From Ophiura sarsii (Eukaryota > Echinodermata > Ophiuroidea > Amphilepidida > Ophiuridae), in contig CM069445.1 in the NCBI GenBank assembly GCA_035610835.1, positions 32,290,811 to 32,354,810 on the forward strand: 64,000 bases of DNA, given 5' to 3'. Each line of letters starts with the position of its first letter. Positions within the stretch are counted from its first letter, which is position 1. A model generated the notes under the pieces. The model was not told the DNA's origin. It saw only the letters and a list, made by a program, of their open reading frames with translations, and ran no database searches. The position numbers and the translations under genes were made by a program. Positions 25,598 through 35,526 of the stretch are shown piece by piece.

Positions 25598-27968
25598 AAT
25601 TATTTTATAACATATTCATTTTATATCCAAGTAATAATTCGGGGTAATAATAGTACAATCGTATTCTTTGTTTGTTCATTATCATATCTGTTAGCATCAA
25701 AGTCATAATGCAAATTAATGTTATCTAAGTAATTTTAAAGCAGTCTTTAAAAATCATTGATTAAATATATTGCAATTCTCGGTAGTATTTTGGACGCGGG
25801 CGGGAAACAGTACATAGGTCTAAAAGGTCTAAACTTAAAATTAATTTTAATTGACCTAACACCTCATTATATTGATCAACTTGTTTAATTGTTTAATTTG
25901 TGTATTTATATTATCTATATATTACTGTTAGATACGACATCGTTTTTGGTATTTAGCAAATAATTTGTTTCCCGTAGGCCACCTATGCATTTTTGTAGCC
26001 ATCATAGCCACAGTATATTAGTTTGATTGTTGTGGTGGGATTTTAATGTGTGTGGGGTTTTTTCAGTTGAAGATCTTAGAAAAAAATCTTTTTTAAGACC
26101 AAATAATGCGTGAAATAATGTCAAGATAGCATAGAGATGAACTTGTCTTTGTAGATTATCAAAAGAAGAAAAATCAACGTCAATACAAATGACTTGATGT
26201 GACGGATCCCTAGGGCTAAAATCACAACTGCTAAATAAACAATTTAAAAACAATCATGTTTCACATCGCAGTTTCAGGTAACATTGGAAATGTTGGTAAA
26301 TAAAACATTTCAATTTTCTGTAAATATGTCATTCACTATCGATCTCCAAGTCCAACTTGTCGTTAAGTTTAAGTTAGGCTAAGTTAGGTAACGGTAAATA
26401 ATTGATGTGATATGGATGTTATATCTAATGAAGATAGCAATATATGGGTGCTATCTACTGATGAAAGCAATGTAATATATGGGTGGTATCTAGTGAAGAA
26501 AGCAATGTAATACCCCTAAAAAGTACAAAATAAAATTCGGTTTTCTTTTACAACTGCTAAGAATTTCATTTTCACACAGAGCAAGTGTAACGAAGTACGC
26601 GATGCAGTGATAGTTGAACGTTCATAAATAAGGTAATTAGGCATGGTCTTGAAATGTTTTGAACCGTGAAAAATGTGTAGAAATTTGCTTCATATAAAGT
26701 AAATTGTCTCCAACATTATTCTCAAATATAATCATATCAAAAGTTTCCAAAATGTCCATCGTAGGTGAAATTGTTTGCAGCAGCATAATGAAAATTGCTA
26801 CAAAAAAAGCCTGACAAAGTTAAAGATCGATAGTAAAATAGAAAAAAGGTCTGTCTCGCGTACATTTTGGACAATAGCTACATGTACATGTATGCTATAA
26901 GCTTTTTTTCTGCTACGTAAATTGGCTGATGGAAATTTGAATTTAAGTTCAACTCACTGATTTTCTAGGAGAAGCTTAAAATTTACAATAAAAATTGCTC
27001 AGAAAAATATAAGAAATGTTTTAATTTTCTCCTATTGGTTTCGATAAATTGGAACTATTATCGTAAAGGTTTTATCAAAAGCGAGGCTCAAGACCAAATA
27101 GCGTGTGCTCCCTATAACCCGTGGTTTTGTTTAGACATGACATTTGTCACTCTATCATGTCATGTAATACAAAATCAGTCCCACATACGCCCTTGCGCTA
27201 GAAAAATTGCGAAATTGAAGTCCTAATTTAAGCCATTTGGTGCACCATTTTTGCGCTAAGGCTCAAAATGTGGGTTAATAGACCATGTATAATTGTCCAC
27301 GAGTTACGAGGCGGACATTTTGGGGAGGCGTCCGCCACCTGTTGCGGGACTGCTCGTGTGCCTGCATTGATTATTACAATACTTTCTGACATCACTTCAC
27401 TGCTCATAGTTGAGCGACTTATGGCCTGCTAATCTTCATTGTTTCAGCACACTGTTTTCACTTTAGAGCCAAGTAAACTTGGTATGGGTATTTATCACAC
27501 ACGACAAAGGACAAATACTCCAAACAAGACTTTGCGTTCCATACCTTTCCTTATCAACAAACTCTGTCTAAAAATGCCTAGAGCCAATAGTCACTTTCAT
27601 TGCCTAATATAAAATACAATTAAAGTCTGACAGTCACTAAATATAGAAATTGACGATTGAAAGAAAGATCCATCTTGGAATTGGCACGTAATGTCACAGA
27701 GAGACGCACTGACGTCGTTCTTATACAGTTGGAATTGAGTATAACCATGTTTGCACTACACGAGTTGTGTCGACTACAAATGTCCGATTATTTTATTTGG
27801 CAAAGTCGTTTTTCATGTACATATTGATATAATATTTAGTCCTGTGTGTCCGTAATTGTATGTAGTGGTATAGATCTTTCTCAAGTTCAATTCAATCCGG
27901 AAAACCATGGGAAAACCCAACTGAAATCGACTTCCTGTTTGGTGATTCAAATAGTTAACATGGTTAAG
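25598..27968. other. AT-rich intergenic DNA
   Basis: No gene recognised. A short tandem repeat of about 45 bases (three diverged copies with AGCAATATATGGGTG-type words) lies at 26405-26515. A GC hairpin GGCGGAC/GTCCGCC lies near 27311-27340. Confidence 0.45.
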
Positions 27969-28417
27969 GTCTATCTGGTTTATTAAACAAAAGAGCTTTG
28001 GGTATAGCTTAATAGTTCCGCCATTGGTAAGGCCCGGGGTCGGGGATACTCAGACCAAAAGTGGTGTTGTGCCATTGGAATATACATCCCTTTTACCTTT
28101 AAAATGGTGTCGCTCTTTAGGGCTATTTCAGTAGTGTTAAATATAGCGTCTCCAATGGAGTTTTTAATAATGGGGTTTCCGCGGTTTCGTCTTACAATGG
28201 AATATTTACTGGCTAAATTTTAGTTTTTTAACGGCATAAATGCTTTACCGAAAATATGAAAACTACCCCGAGGAGAGCGGTTAACAACCTTCCAACCAGC
28301 TACTTGGGTCGAGAATATAGGTCTAGTATTCCAGCTATTCTTTTGAAAGTTGTTTAAAAACGACATTGCGCTTTCTCTGGCATTTCCAGTCATATTTCTC
28401 GTCTCTCTAGCACAACA

Positions 28418-28708
28418 ATGGGAGACAAAGAAGAAACAGTATCATCTGGCTATAGCAGACTGAAAGAAGAAGTAGTAGAACCAAATCCGCGGCCACACCT
28501 TTTTTGGACATTCCAGCGTCAACTGCTGGTAGTATGCATTGCACTCGTTACATTTGCGCTGTGCGGTATTCTGGGCGGAGTGATTGCACTCAGAGTGCAC
28601 CTACGGTATACCTCCGCTGACCTCATACAGACCGAAGAAAGGATGTCTTCGTATGATACCATTATCAAAAACTTGACGGATGTGCTATCGGATCTTAACA
28701 GAAGGAAG
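28418..28708 (+). CDS. Copy A exon 1 (cytoplasmic tail, membrane segment, stalk)
   Basis: 97 whole codons from the ATG to the donor AAG|GTTAGT. The 5' flank and the donor are conserved in copy B. Confidence 0.9.
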
Positions 28709-31277
28709 GTTAGTATATATAATTAACACACTTTTTAGAAGGTTTTGTAACAGCGGTTGCAAATAATTTATTTCACTTTCTGTTTTAGATGTGATTATGA
28801 CATGTATCGGGCACTATAAACATTGTGTCAAGTAAATGTGTTATCAACATTTCAACATATCTTTGCACTTAGTTCGCGATGTACGACCTGTAAGCACTTA
28901 TTGCGCTCACCCCTCACGTTCAGTCAGTAAGATCAAATAAAAAATACGAATTTTTTAAAGTCGTGCAGCGCATTCATGAAGGCCGCCATTTTTATCATTA
29001 CGTCATTACGTCATTCAAATATTGAAAACAATCTTTAAAAAAAACCATCCATCGTTGTCTTCCTTCCTAGTAAATTATAGAATGGGTGACATTGATACTG
29101 TTTTTGTTGTGTCCATGTAGGGGAAGATGGGGCTATTGGTCCACGGGGCAACTGGACCAAATTTAAGTTTTTTGTAATTGTATGGGCATGCTGCTTTCTA
29201 ATACCAAAACATTTCAACTTTGGGGTATTTTCACATGTGATATTCTCCACAGATAGTACGGGCAATTTATGAAGATGAGTTTAGATCATGTTTAACCCTA
29301 ACTCTACCCACCACTTTTTTCAGAATTTTTCCTTCGACGTGGAAGATTGACCAAAATATCCCACCGATCCCCCCGGGATTTGATCCAGAGACCTCCAGCA
29401 TCACAGGCGAACGATTCCCCTACCACGGCGGTCAAGGCTAGTTGCCGCAGTATATTGCGGCAACTTTATGGGATGGGTCCATTTTTTCCTCGAAAAACTT
29501 CCACGTCGGGTGGTACCAACGTGCCCAGTCGTAGTATTTTGGGGTATATGGTAGTGTTAGGGTTAATGTACTTTATATGATTGGTAGATATGCAACAGTA
29601 AATAATACATGCAGTAGTCATCTTAAGACGCTAAGTGTATATTGCATATGATCGGTGCTATATTGTAGTGTGCTCAGGGACTTTCCGAAATATGATTAAA
29701 TCCATAGGTTATGGGAAAATGGCGCATGTTGCTAACTTGGGACATTGGTGGTTTGGATTTGCGATCAATATTATCATTTAAAGAATGCTACAAATTAAAA
29801 TATTATCACGAGTATTAATTTGGTAGAGTTATTAGTTTATGAATTTGCAAATAACAAAGTATATCATTCAACCAACACAACCATGTAACCAATTAACTAT
29901 GTTCAAACCGTTTTATCTAAAGAAATTATAAACATTTATACACCATTAGTATGACTGCTATTTACACCAAGTTAAGTTTTCTGTTAGTGGTTATTGACCT
30001 TTTCTTTATAATTTTTTAAACATTGATTAAATGTTAAATGTAAACAGTTACATGGATGATATTTTTATAGCATCTCCATAAATACGGTACACGAGCGTTA
30101 ATCTTTTATATCATGAAATATGCGTAACTGGACCAGTTGCCCCATCATCCCCTACCTGAAAAATAAGGTGCTAAAAACTTGCTTTTTATCTGATCGCCAT
30201 TTAGATTGACGATGGTGCAATAACTGTTCCGGATCTCCCCAATGTTGTCTACTTCCGGTGGGGTGCGTCGACCTGTCCTGATACGGCACGGCTCGTTTAT
30301 CAAGGTATATTTAATGTAACCTTAATTTAATAATATGATTATAAAAACAAGGGGAAAAGTACTCCAAGTTGGTGGAACGCGTATGTAAAGCTTTAAGGCT
30401 CATGTTTTCCGCCTTACCTTTACCGAATAAACACGTTTATTTCAAGATTGCCATCAAACGACCCCATGGTTTTAGAATTTGAACCACTGTCACTGTCGCC
30501 CCTTATTTGGTCAATTTGGCGTAATCTCAGTCAAGCTCATATACATTTGCACGTTGTCCATCCCCTAGAAATCCCATCAGGGTTCACGTACACGTCAGTA
30601 CTTGTATGAGTAACATACTCTAGGGGAAACATTATAACCATATTATTACGAATAAATCAACGAATTCAAAGCAAGTGATTATACTGTATTCATGTACAAC
30701 AGGAAACACAAAATACCAGCTTATTGCAAATAAATGAAATAATTGCTTCAAAAACATTTCTCTTTTGAATAAAATAGGTATTACTGCCTCTGCGTCAAAC
30801 AGTCTAGTCGGTGGAGGAAGCAATCATCTGTGTATGACCCGACAACCAGATTTCATCTCACCAATGGCCGGAAAACAAGAGGGTCGTTCTCACATTTACG
30901 GGTCTGAATATAGAACAAACATCGAATTCACGCCTCTTGACCATCTTCACGGACATGACGCGCCTTGCGCAGTATGTCTCGCGTTTCGTCGCAGCAATGT
31001 CCTCATGGTACCTGGCGCCACAACATGTCCTAAAACCGGTAACTGGACTCGTGAATACTTCGGATATCTTATGGCTGCCAGAAACAATTTTAAACGGACG
31101 AGTTATATCTGCGTCGACAGCAATGCTGAAACCCTTCCCGGTTCAAGTGCCGCGACCCAACATGGTGACATCCTATTTCCCGTTGAAGCCCTTTGTAATA
31201 CAAACGCTGGGGGCGGTTTACCGTGCGCTCCGTATGTAGATGGGAATGAGGTTACCTGTGCAGTATGCACTATTTAA
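28418..31277 (+). CDS. Type II membrane protein with short-chain-collagen-C4-like ectodomain, copy A (3 exons, 296 aa)
   Basis: CDS join 28418-28708, 30205-30304, 30778-31277. All introns have GT..AG ends and the phases fit (0, then 1). Residues 1-27 are a charged cytoplasmic tail. About 28-52 form one membrane segment (VVCIALVTFALCGILGGVIA), followed by a short helical stalk. Exons 2 and 3 encode the domain found at the C-terminus of sponge short-chain collagen C4 and many invertebrate proteins (YFRWGASTCP, GGGSNHLCM, HDAPCAVC, TCPKTGNWTREYFGYLM, YICVD, LPCAPYVDGNEVTCAVC). Cysteines are paired in number, as in an extracellular fold. No Gly-X-Y repeat is present, so this is not itself a collagen. 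The function is unknown. A cell-surface or matrix-binding role is inference. The start ATG has A at -3 and G at +4. Copy B lies 6.8 kb downstream. Confidence 0.9.
29120..30152. mobile_element. 1.03-kb TIR element in intron 1 of copy A
   Basis: The ends GGGGAAGATGGGGCTATTGG and (reverse complement of the right end) GGGGATGATGGGGCAACTGG are flanked by TA on each side (29118-29119 and 30153-30154). Copy B of the gene carries the uninterrupted sequence (GTCCATG..CTGAAAAA), an empty site. The insertion therefore postdates the gene duplication. No transposase was seen. Confidence 0.88.
29292..29566. mobile_element. piggyBac-like MITE nested in the intron element
   Basis: TTAA then CCCTAACTCTACC on the left mirrors GGTAGTGTTAGGG then TTAA on the right. 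A CCC-starting TIR with TTAA duplication is the piggyBac pattern. The interior (about 29378-29450, minus strand) looks tRNA-like, with a B-box-type GGATCAAATCC and an A-box-like TGGTAGGGGAA. Confidence 0.75.
30205..30304 (+). CDS. Copy A exon 2
   Basis: 100 bases between CATTTAG and GTATAT. It encodes the start of the ectodomain with YFRWGASTCP. It is eight codons shorter than its copy-B counterpart. Confidence 0.85.
30778..31277 (+). CDS. Copy A exon 3 (main ectodomain, stop)
   Basis: It follows AAAATAG and begins in phase 1 (Gly codon split). It ends at TAA 31275-31277. The first AATAAA downstream is near 31571. Confidence 0.9.
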
Positions 31278-31625
31278 AATAAGGGGCACTAAGAGATCAG
31301 AAGTTAGGTTGTTCACATTATTATACGTAATACGGATATACCTGTAATATATTAACTCATTACTATTATGTCATGTACAATTCATAAATTTGATATTAAT
31401 TCCGATCACATCAAAATTGACCAAATTCATCTAAATGGCCACAGATAGCTTCCGTCAAATTTGTTTTTTGTTTATCCTGAATAACCTTGGAGACCAACCA
31501 TGACTTGTTATCTGAAGCAAATGTATGAACTCCCTGATTCAATTTGTGGCGATCTTTCAACAAGTTACAAAATAAAAATCTCTTCAAAAGTAGATATAGC
31601 ACAAGTCATGCTGTACAAACCACAC

Positions 31626-32480
31626 ACACTCACATTTCGTGCACAATTGATAAATGTCTATTTTTGAACTTCAAATCTAATTTATAAACAAACGAAGGTA
31701 TATAAAAAATGTTATCTTTTCACTTATTATGTTTTTGAAATTGTGAGGGAGTGTCAATTCATTAATCCTCCTAGCGCGTGAATTCCATGTATGGGCATGC
31801 CTTACCATATTATAAATATGGTAGCCTTGACCTTCAGCTACATCCATCCCCATTCATGTACTATTCTTAATTTATTTCCATGACTCGAGATTGGTCTGTT
31901 TGAATGAATCCACATATTTTGCTCAAAATACCTCATTTTGGGGCCAACTTCCGTATTTGTGGGCACATTTTATGAATATACATGTAGATACTCTTTTGTG
32001 TACTACACATTCCTGGGAATCTATTGGTATAATTGGATTTTCAAAAACAGTGAGTGTAAAACACAGGCAATAGGCATTTATATGGACATTTATGCATAAT
32101 TAAATACAAATCAATGGTTACCATGGTTACAATTAAAAAGTAATGCAATATACTTTTGTTAAACATGGTACGACATATTATGAATGTATTTAGGAATAAA
32201 GTTATGTCAAAAAATATGGTTTTAGGTACCTAATTTGCATTTCTTGGATTTGAATAATTAATTAACTAATTTGCATATTAGATAGGATATCGAACTGATT
32301 GTAAATAATAAGTCTATAACGATCAAACGATCTTTACAGATCAGTGACCGCACTACTGTGCATTATAGACTTATTGTAGTCTGTAGTAGACAAGGGGCAG
32401 TCTCTACGTTATTTTCATTGGTCAAGGGGCAGTCCTTTGGAGGTTCTTTTAGAATCAAATTTATATATAGTAGGCCAGTG
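31626..32480. other. Intergenic DNA after copy A
   Basis: AT-rich, with short unrelated frames only. The element containing the histone-type hairpins starts near the right edge. Confidence 0.4.
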
Positions 32481-32494
32481 GCAACCTACGTGTA

Positions 32495-32515
32495 GAGCTC
32501 TTTTCAGAGCCACCA
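32495..32515 (+). other. Histone-mRNA-type 3' hairpin, first copy
   Basis: AGCTCTTTTCAGAGCCACC agrees with the animal histone 3' stem-loop (GGYYYTTYTMARRRCCACC type). It has a 5-bp perfect stem GCTCT/AGAGC and loop TTTC. No histone reading frame lies upstream. Confidence 0.55.
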
Positions 32516-32550
32516 TCTCTGTTCAGTGGAAGCGGCAATCCATCTGAACG

Positions 32551-32569
32551 ACTCTTTTCAGAGCCACCA
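32551..32569 (+). other. Histone-mRNA-type 3' hairpin, second copy
   Basis: ACTCTTTTCAGAGCCACCA lies 55 bases after the first copy and is followed by TTCTTTCACAAGTAGAAA, a loose match to a purine-rich downstream element. Again no histone gene is present. Confidence 0.5.
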
Positions 32570-32690
32570 ATTCTTTCACAAGTAGAAAAGGGCACCTACT
32601 CTCAAATCATCGGGCAAGGGGCAGCCCAAATGATGATAACAAGAGAAGTGGAAATCTCTATGTTTTGTTTAATATTATAATAATTTGGTC

Positions 32691-32720
32691 CTGAAGAAGT
32701 CAGAGTTAATCCTGACGAAA
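32691..32720 (+). other. Hammerhead-like core motif (possible Penelope-like element remnant)
   Basis: CTGAAGA, then a hairpin GTCAG/CTGAC, then GAAA reproduces the CUGANGA - stem II - GAAA core of type I hammerhead ribozymes found in Penelope-like retroelements. Stems I and III are not convincing from the flanks, so catalytic competence is doubtful. A CAAGGGGCAG word recurs three times just upstream (32390-32625). Confidence 0.4.
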
Positions 32721-32797
32721 GCTTGACAGATTAAAACTTGTCCGACGGCGAACCCGTTAAACTTTTAACTTTTATTATGAATACCCGTCGTAAAAGC

Positions 32798-33184
32798 CTA
32801 TCTCACAACGTAAGGTAAGTCCAGCTCAAACCATATAGTAGATCCCTCCTGACTCAAATTGTTCACGTTGCGTAGCAGTACTTGGTTTCGCCACAGGTGA
32901 TTGCTCTGCTGTCTGTTTAATAGCACTCGTATTGACCATGTTGTTGGCGGGCTGCTGGCTACAGTGTTAGCTGTAGTGGACTGGTCAGCCATGGCTGACT
33001 CGTTAGCGTTCGAGATGCCCGCGCTACCGTCGTTCTTTACAGTTAGTTTTTTCCTACTCCGAGTCGTCATTCCCAACAAAATGTAGCATAAAAATAGTCT
33101 ACAGATGTTGGCAAACCCTATATGTATACAATATGGCCACACAATGAAATAACTACGGCAAATTACGTCTGATTTGGCTAGCAA
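32798..33184 (-). CDS. Unrecognised 128-codon open frame
   Basis: The more plausible start is an internal ATG giving MTTRSRKKLTVKND..., a basic, Ser/Thr/Ala-rich N-terminus. I recognise no family. It could be a short exon or a remnant of the neighbouring retroelement. No splice context was resolved. Shown because its composition is less random than the surrounding frames. Confidence 0.2.
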   Translation of the reverse strand: MLAKSDVICRSYFIVWPYCIHIGFANICRLFLCYILLGMTTRSRKKLTVKNDGSAGISNANESAMADQSTTANTVASSPPTTWSIRVLLNRQQSNHLWRNQVLLRNVNNLSQEGSTIWFELDLPYVVR

Positions 33185-33254
33185 AACCGGACCGGCGATG
33201 ACGTACGTCTTATCTGCATGTTGCCATTGATATTTTATCTCAGTTCCTTGAATA

Positions 33255-33520
33255 ACCTAAAGCTAGTCCAGCCAGCTTGACTAACCTAAAGCTAGTCAAG
33301 CCAGCTTGTCTAATAATAAGCTAGTCCAGCCACAGACTAATCCAGCAGAACAAATCAAGCTAGTCAGGCTGAGGGCGGATTAACCTTAAGCTAGTCAAGT
33401 CGGCCATAGCCTATCCAGCAGGCTTGGCTAACCAGCTTGACTAGTTTAAGCTAGTCCAGCGGACTTGACTAACCTGCTCGACTAGTTTAAAGTTAGTCCA
33501 GCCTTTGTATGACTAGTTTA
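33255..33520. repeat. Minisatellite of palindromic AGCTAGTC(A/C)AGC words
   Basis: About ten diverged words of the form CTAAGCTAGTCCAGC and their reverse complements (GCTTGACTAGTTTAAG) alternate over 265 bases. Many can pair with a neighbour to form small hairpins. No flanking TIR was identified. Confidence 0.8.
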
Positions 33521-34087
33521 AGTTTTCAGCGCAGACTTTCAAAAAGACTATCATCGTATGCGTACACGAACGCTATTGTTGTAAAACAGCGTGCACGCGC
33601 AACATACGTAGCCCTATGACAATGCTATAAATACATACTATACAAAACTTGCGGGGTGAATACATTATGCGTCGAGATGATTCATCTGAATTCACAAATT
33701 GTGCAATTATTTTAAGAAAGTTTGATAGGGTTCTCACATTTGGCAGCATGAATCAAAACAAGACAAATTAATGTTAGCTAAAGCTAAAATAATGAAACAG
33801 ATGGTATTTTCTGAAATTTAACAAATATATGACAAATAATTAAATCATTTTGCAGTTTATGAAATATTGTATTTAAAAAACAGATTTGTTCTAAAAAATA
33901 TACATTGTTCTGAACGAAATGAAGGAACTCCGATGATTATACGTTATTTATTAAGGTAGATACAGCTATTTGTTGCAACCAAATCGAGGAACCTAAACAT
34001 ATACCAATTATATGTTAATGAGGCTGTAATTTCTTAACTATTCTGTTTTAAGTTTTAAAACTCAAGGACGTTTGTGACTCGATTGTT
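33521..34087. other. AT-rich intergenic DNA
   Basis: Nothing recognised. Confidence 0.4.
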
Positions 34088-34672
34088 TGAGTGCTGTAAT
34101 TATTGAACTATTAATCAAATGCATATAAAAGTATACATTTTTGGAAAGGAAATTTTGCGTCAACTTTGACCAAAAATGTTGATTTTATGAGAGAATAAAA
34201 AATCACTTTTTTGACCCCCAAAAATTCAACAAAGCTAACAAAAATAATTTCGAGTAAAAAATTCCCAAAATTCCCAATTATAATGTAAAGACACATACTT
34301 AGGGAAGATTGTTTGTTTATAACCTATTCTAACATTTTTTGAAATGTTGACCAAAAAGATGATTTTACCATTTTTTCCCCACTAATTTTTCACATTTTTG
34401 TCAATATTTCAATAGATTAGGGTGTTTTTTAAAAAAAATCCCTAAGTTAGTGCCTTTACATAATAATCTAGCAATTTGGGAATTGTTTACTCAAAATTAT
34501 TTTGTTAGCTTTGTCGAACTCTTTTGGGTCAAAAATGTGATATTTTTTTGTGATTTTCTCAAAAAATCAACATTTTGGGTCAAAATTAACGCAACATTTG
34601 GATTCTCTGACCTATTTCTTTTATATACATTTGAGTCATAGTTCAATAATTACAGCACTCACAAAATTCAAG
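34088..34672. mobile_element. Foldback element with ~220-bp inverted arms
   Basis: The left arm opens GAGTGCTGTAATTATTGAAC and the right arm closes with its reverse complement. Similarity runs through words such as CAAAGCTAACAAAA and CTTAGGG to about 34305 and 34440, leaving a ~130-base centre. The arms have diverged (about 75-80% by eye), so this is an older insertion. No transposase or clear target duplication is visible. Confidence 0.82.
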
Positions 34673-35235
34673 TGTTATCAGAGTGTTTTAATTTTTAATT
34701 TGAGTTCTATATATTTTTAATACCTATGTACCCCTATCATTATTTAAAGTGACTTCCTTGAGTCCCCCCTTAATTTTGTACAAATCACAAGAGTTAACCT
34801 TGAACCGTCCTTAATGGTTCAGTGATTTCAGACATTTGATCTGCAGCCCTATCTGGTATTATACTTGTTAAAGAGCTTCGGGTATAGCTTAGTTCCGCCA
34901 TTTGTGAGGCCCGGGGTAGTAGATATTCAGACCAATAGTGTTGTTGTGCCATTGGAATATGCATCCCTTGTAGTACCGTCGTTTAAGTGGTGTCAATCTT
35001 TAGGGCTATTTCAGTAGTGTTAAATATAACGTCTTCAATGGGCATTTACTGGCTCACTTTTAATTTTAATAACGGCATAGTGCTTTACCGAAAATAACAA
35101 AACTACCCCGAGGTGTGCGTAGAGGAGAGCGGTCAACAAACTTCCAACCAGCTACTTTTGAAAATTACGGTTTAAAAACGGCATTGCGCTTTCTCTGAAA
35201 TTTCCAGTCATATTTTTCGTCTCTCTAACACAACA

Positions 35236-35526
35236 ATGGGAGACAAAGAAGAAACAGTATCATCTGGCTTCAGCAGAATGAAAGAAGAAGGAGTAGAACC
35301 TAATTCGCGACCATGCCTTTTTTGGACATTCCAGCGTCTAATACTGGTGGTATGCATTGCACTCGTTACGCTTGCGCTGTGTGGTATTCTGGGCGGAGTG
35401 ATTGCACTCAGAGTGCACCTACGGTATACCTCCACTGACCTCATACAGACCGAAGAAAGGTTGTCTGCGTATGAAACCATTATCAAAAACTTGACGGATT
35501 TGCTATCAGATCATAACAGAAGGAAG
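35236..35526 (+). CDS. Copy B exon 1
   Basis: 97 codons from the ATG to AAG|GTTAGT. Encodes the cytoplasmic tail, membrane segment and stalk. Confidence 0.9.

Noticed and set aside
29292..29566. Interstitial telomere repeat (TTAACCCTAAC)
   Set aside because: Only single copies occur, one at each end in inverted orientation. They are the TIRs of a MITE with TTAA flanks.
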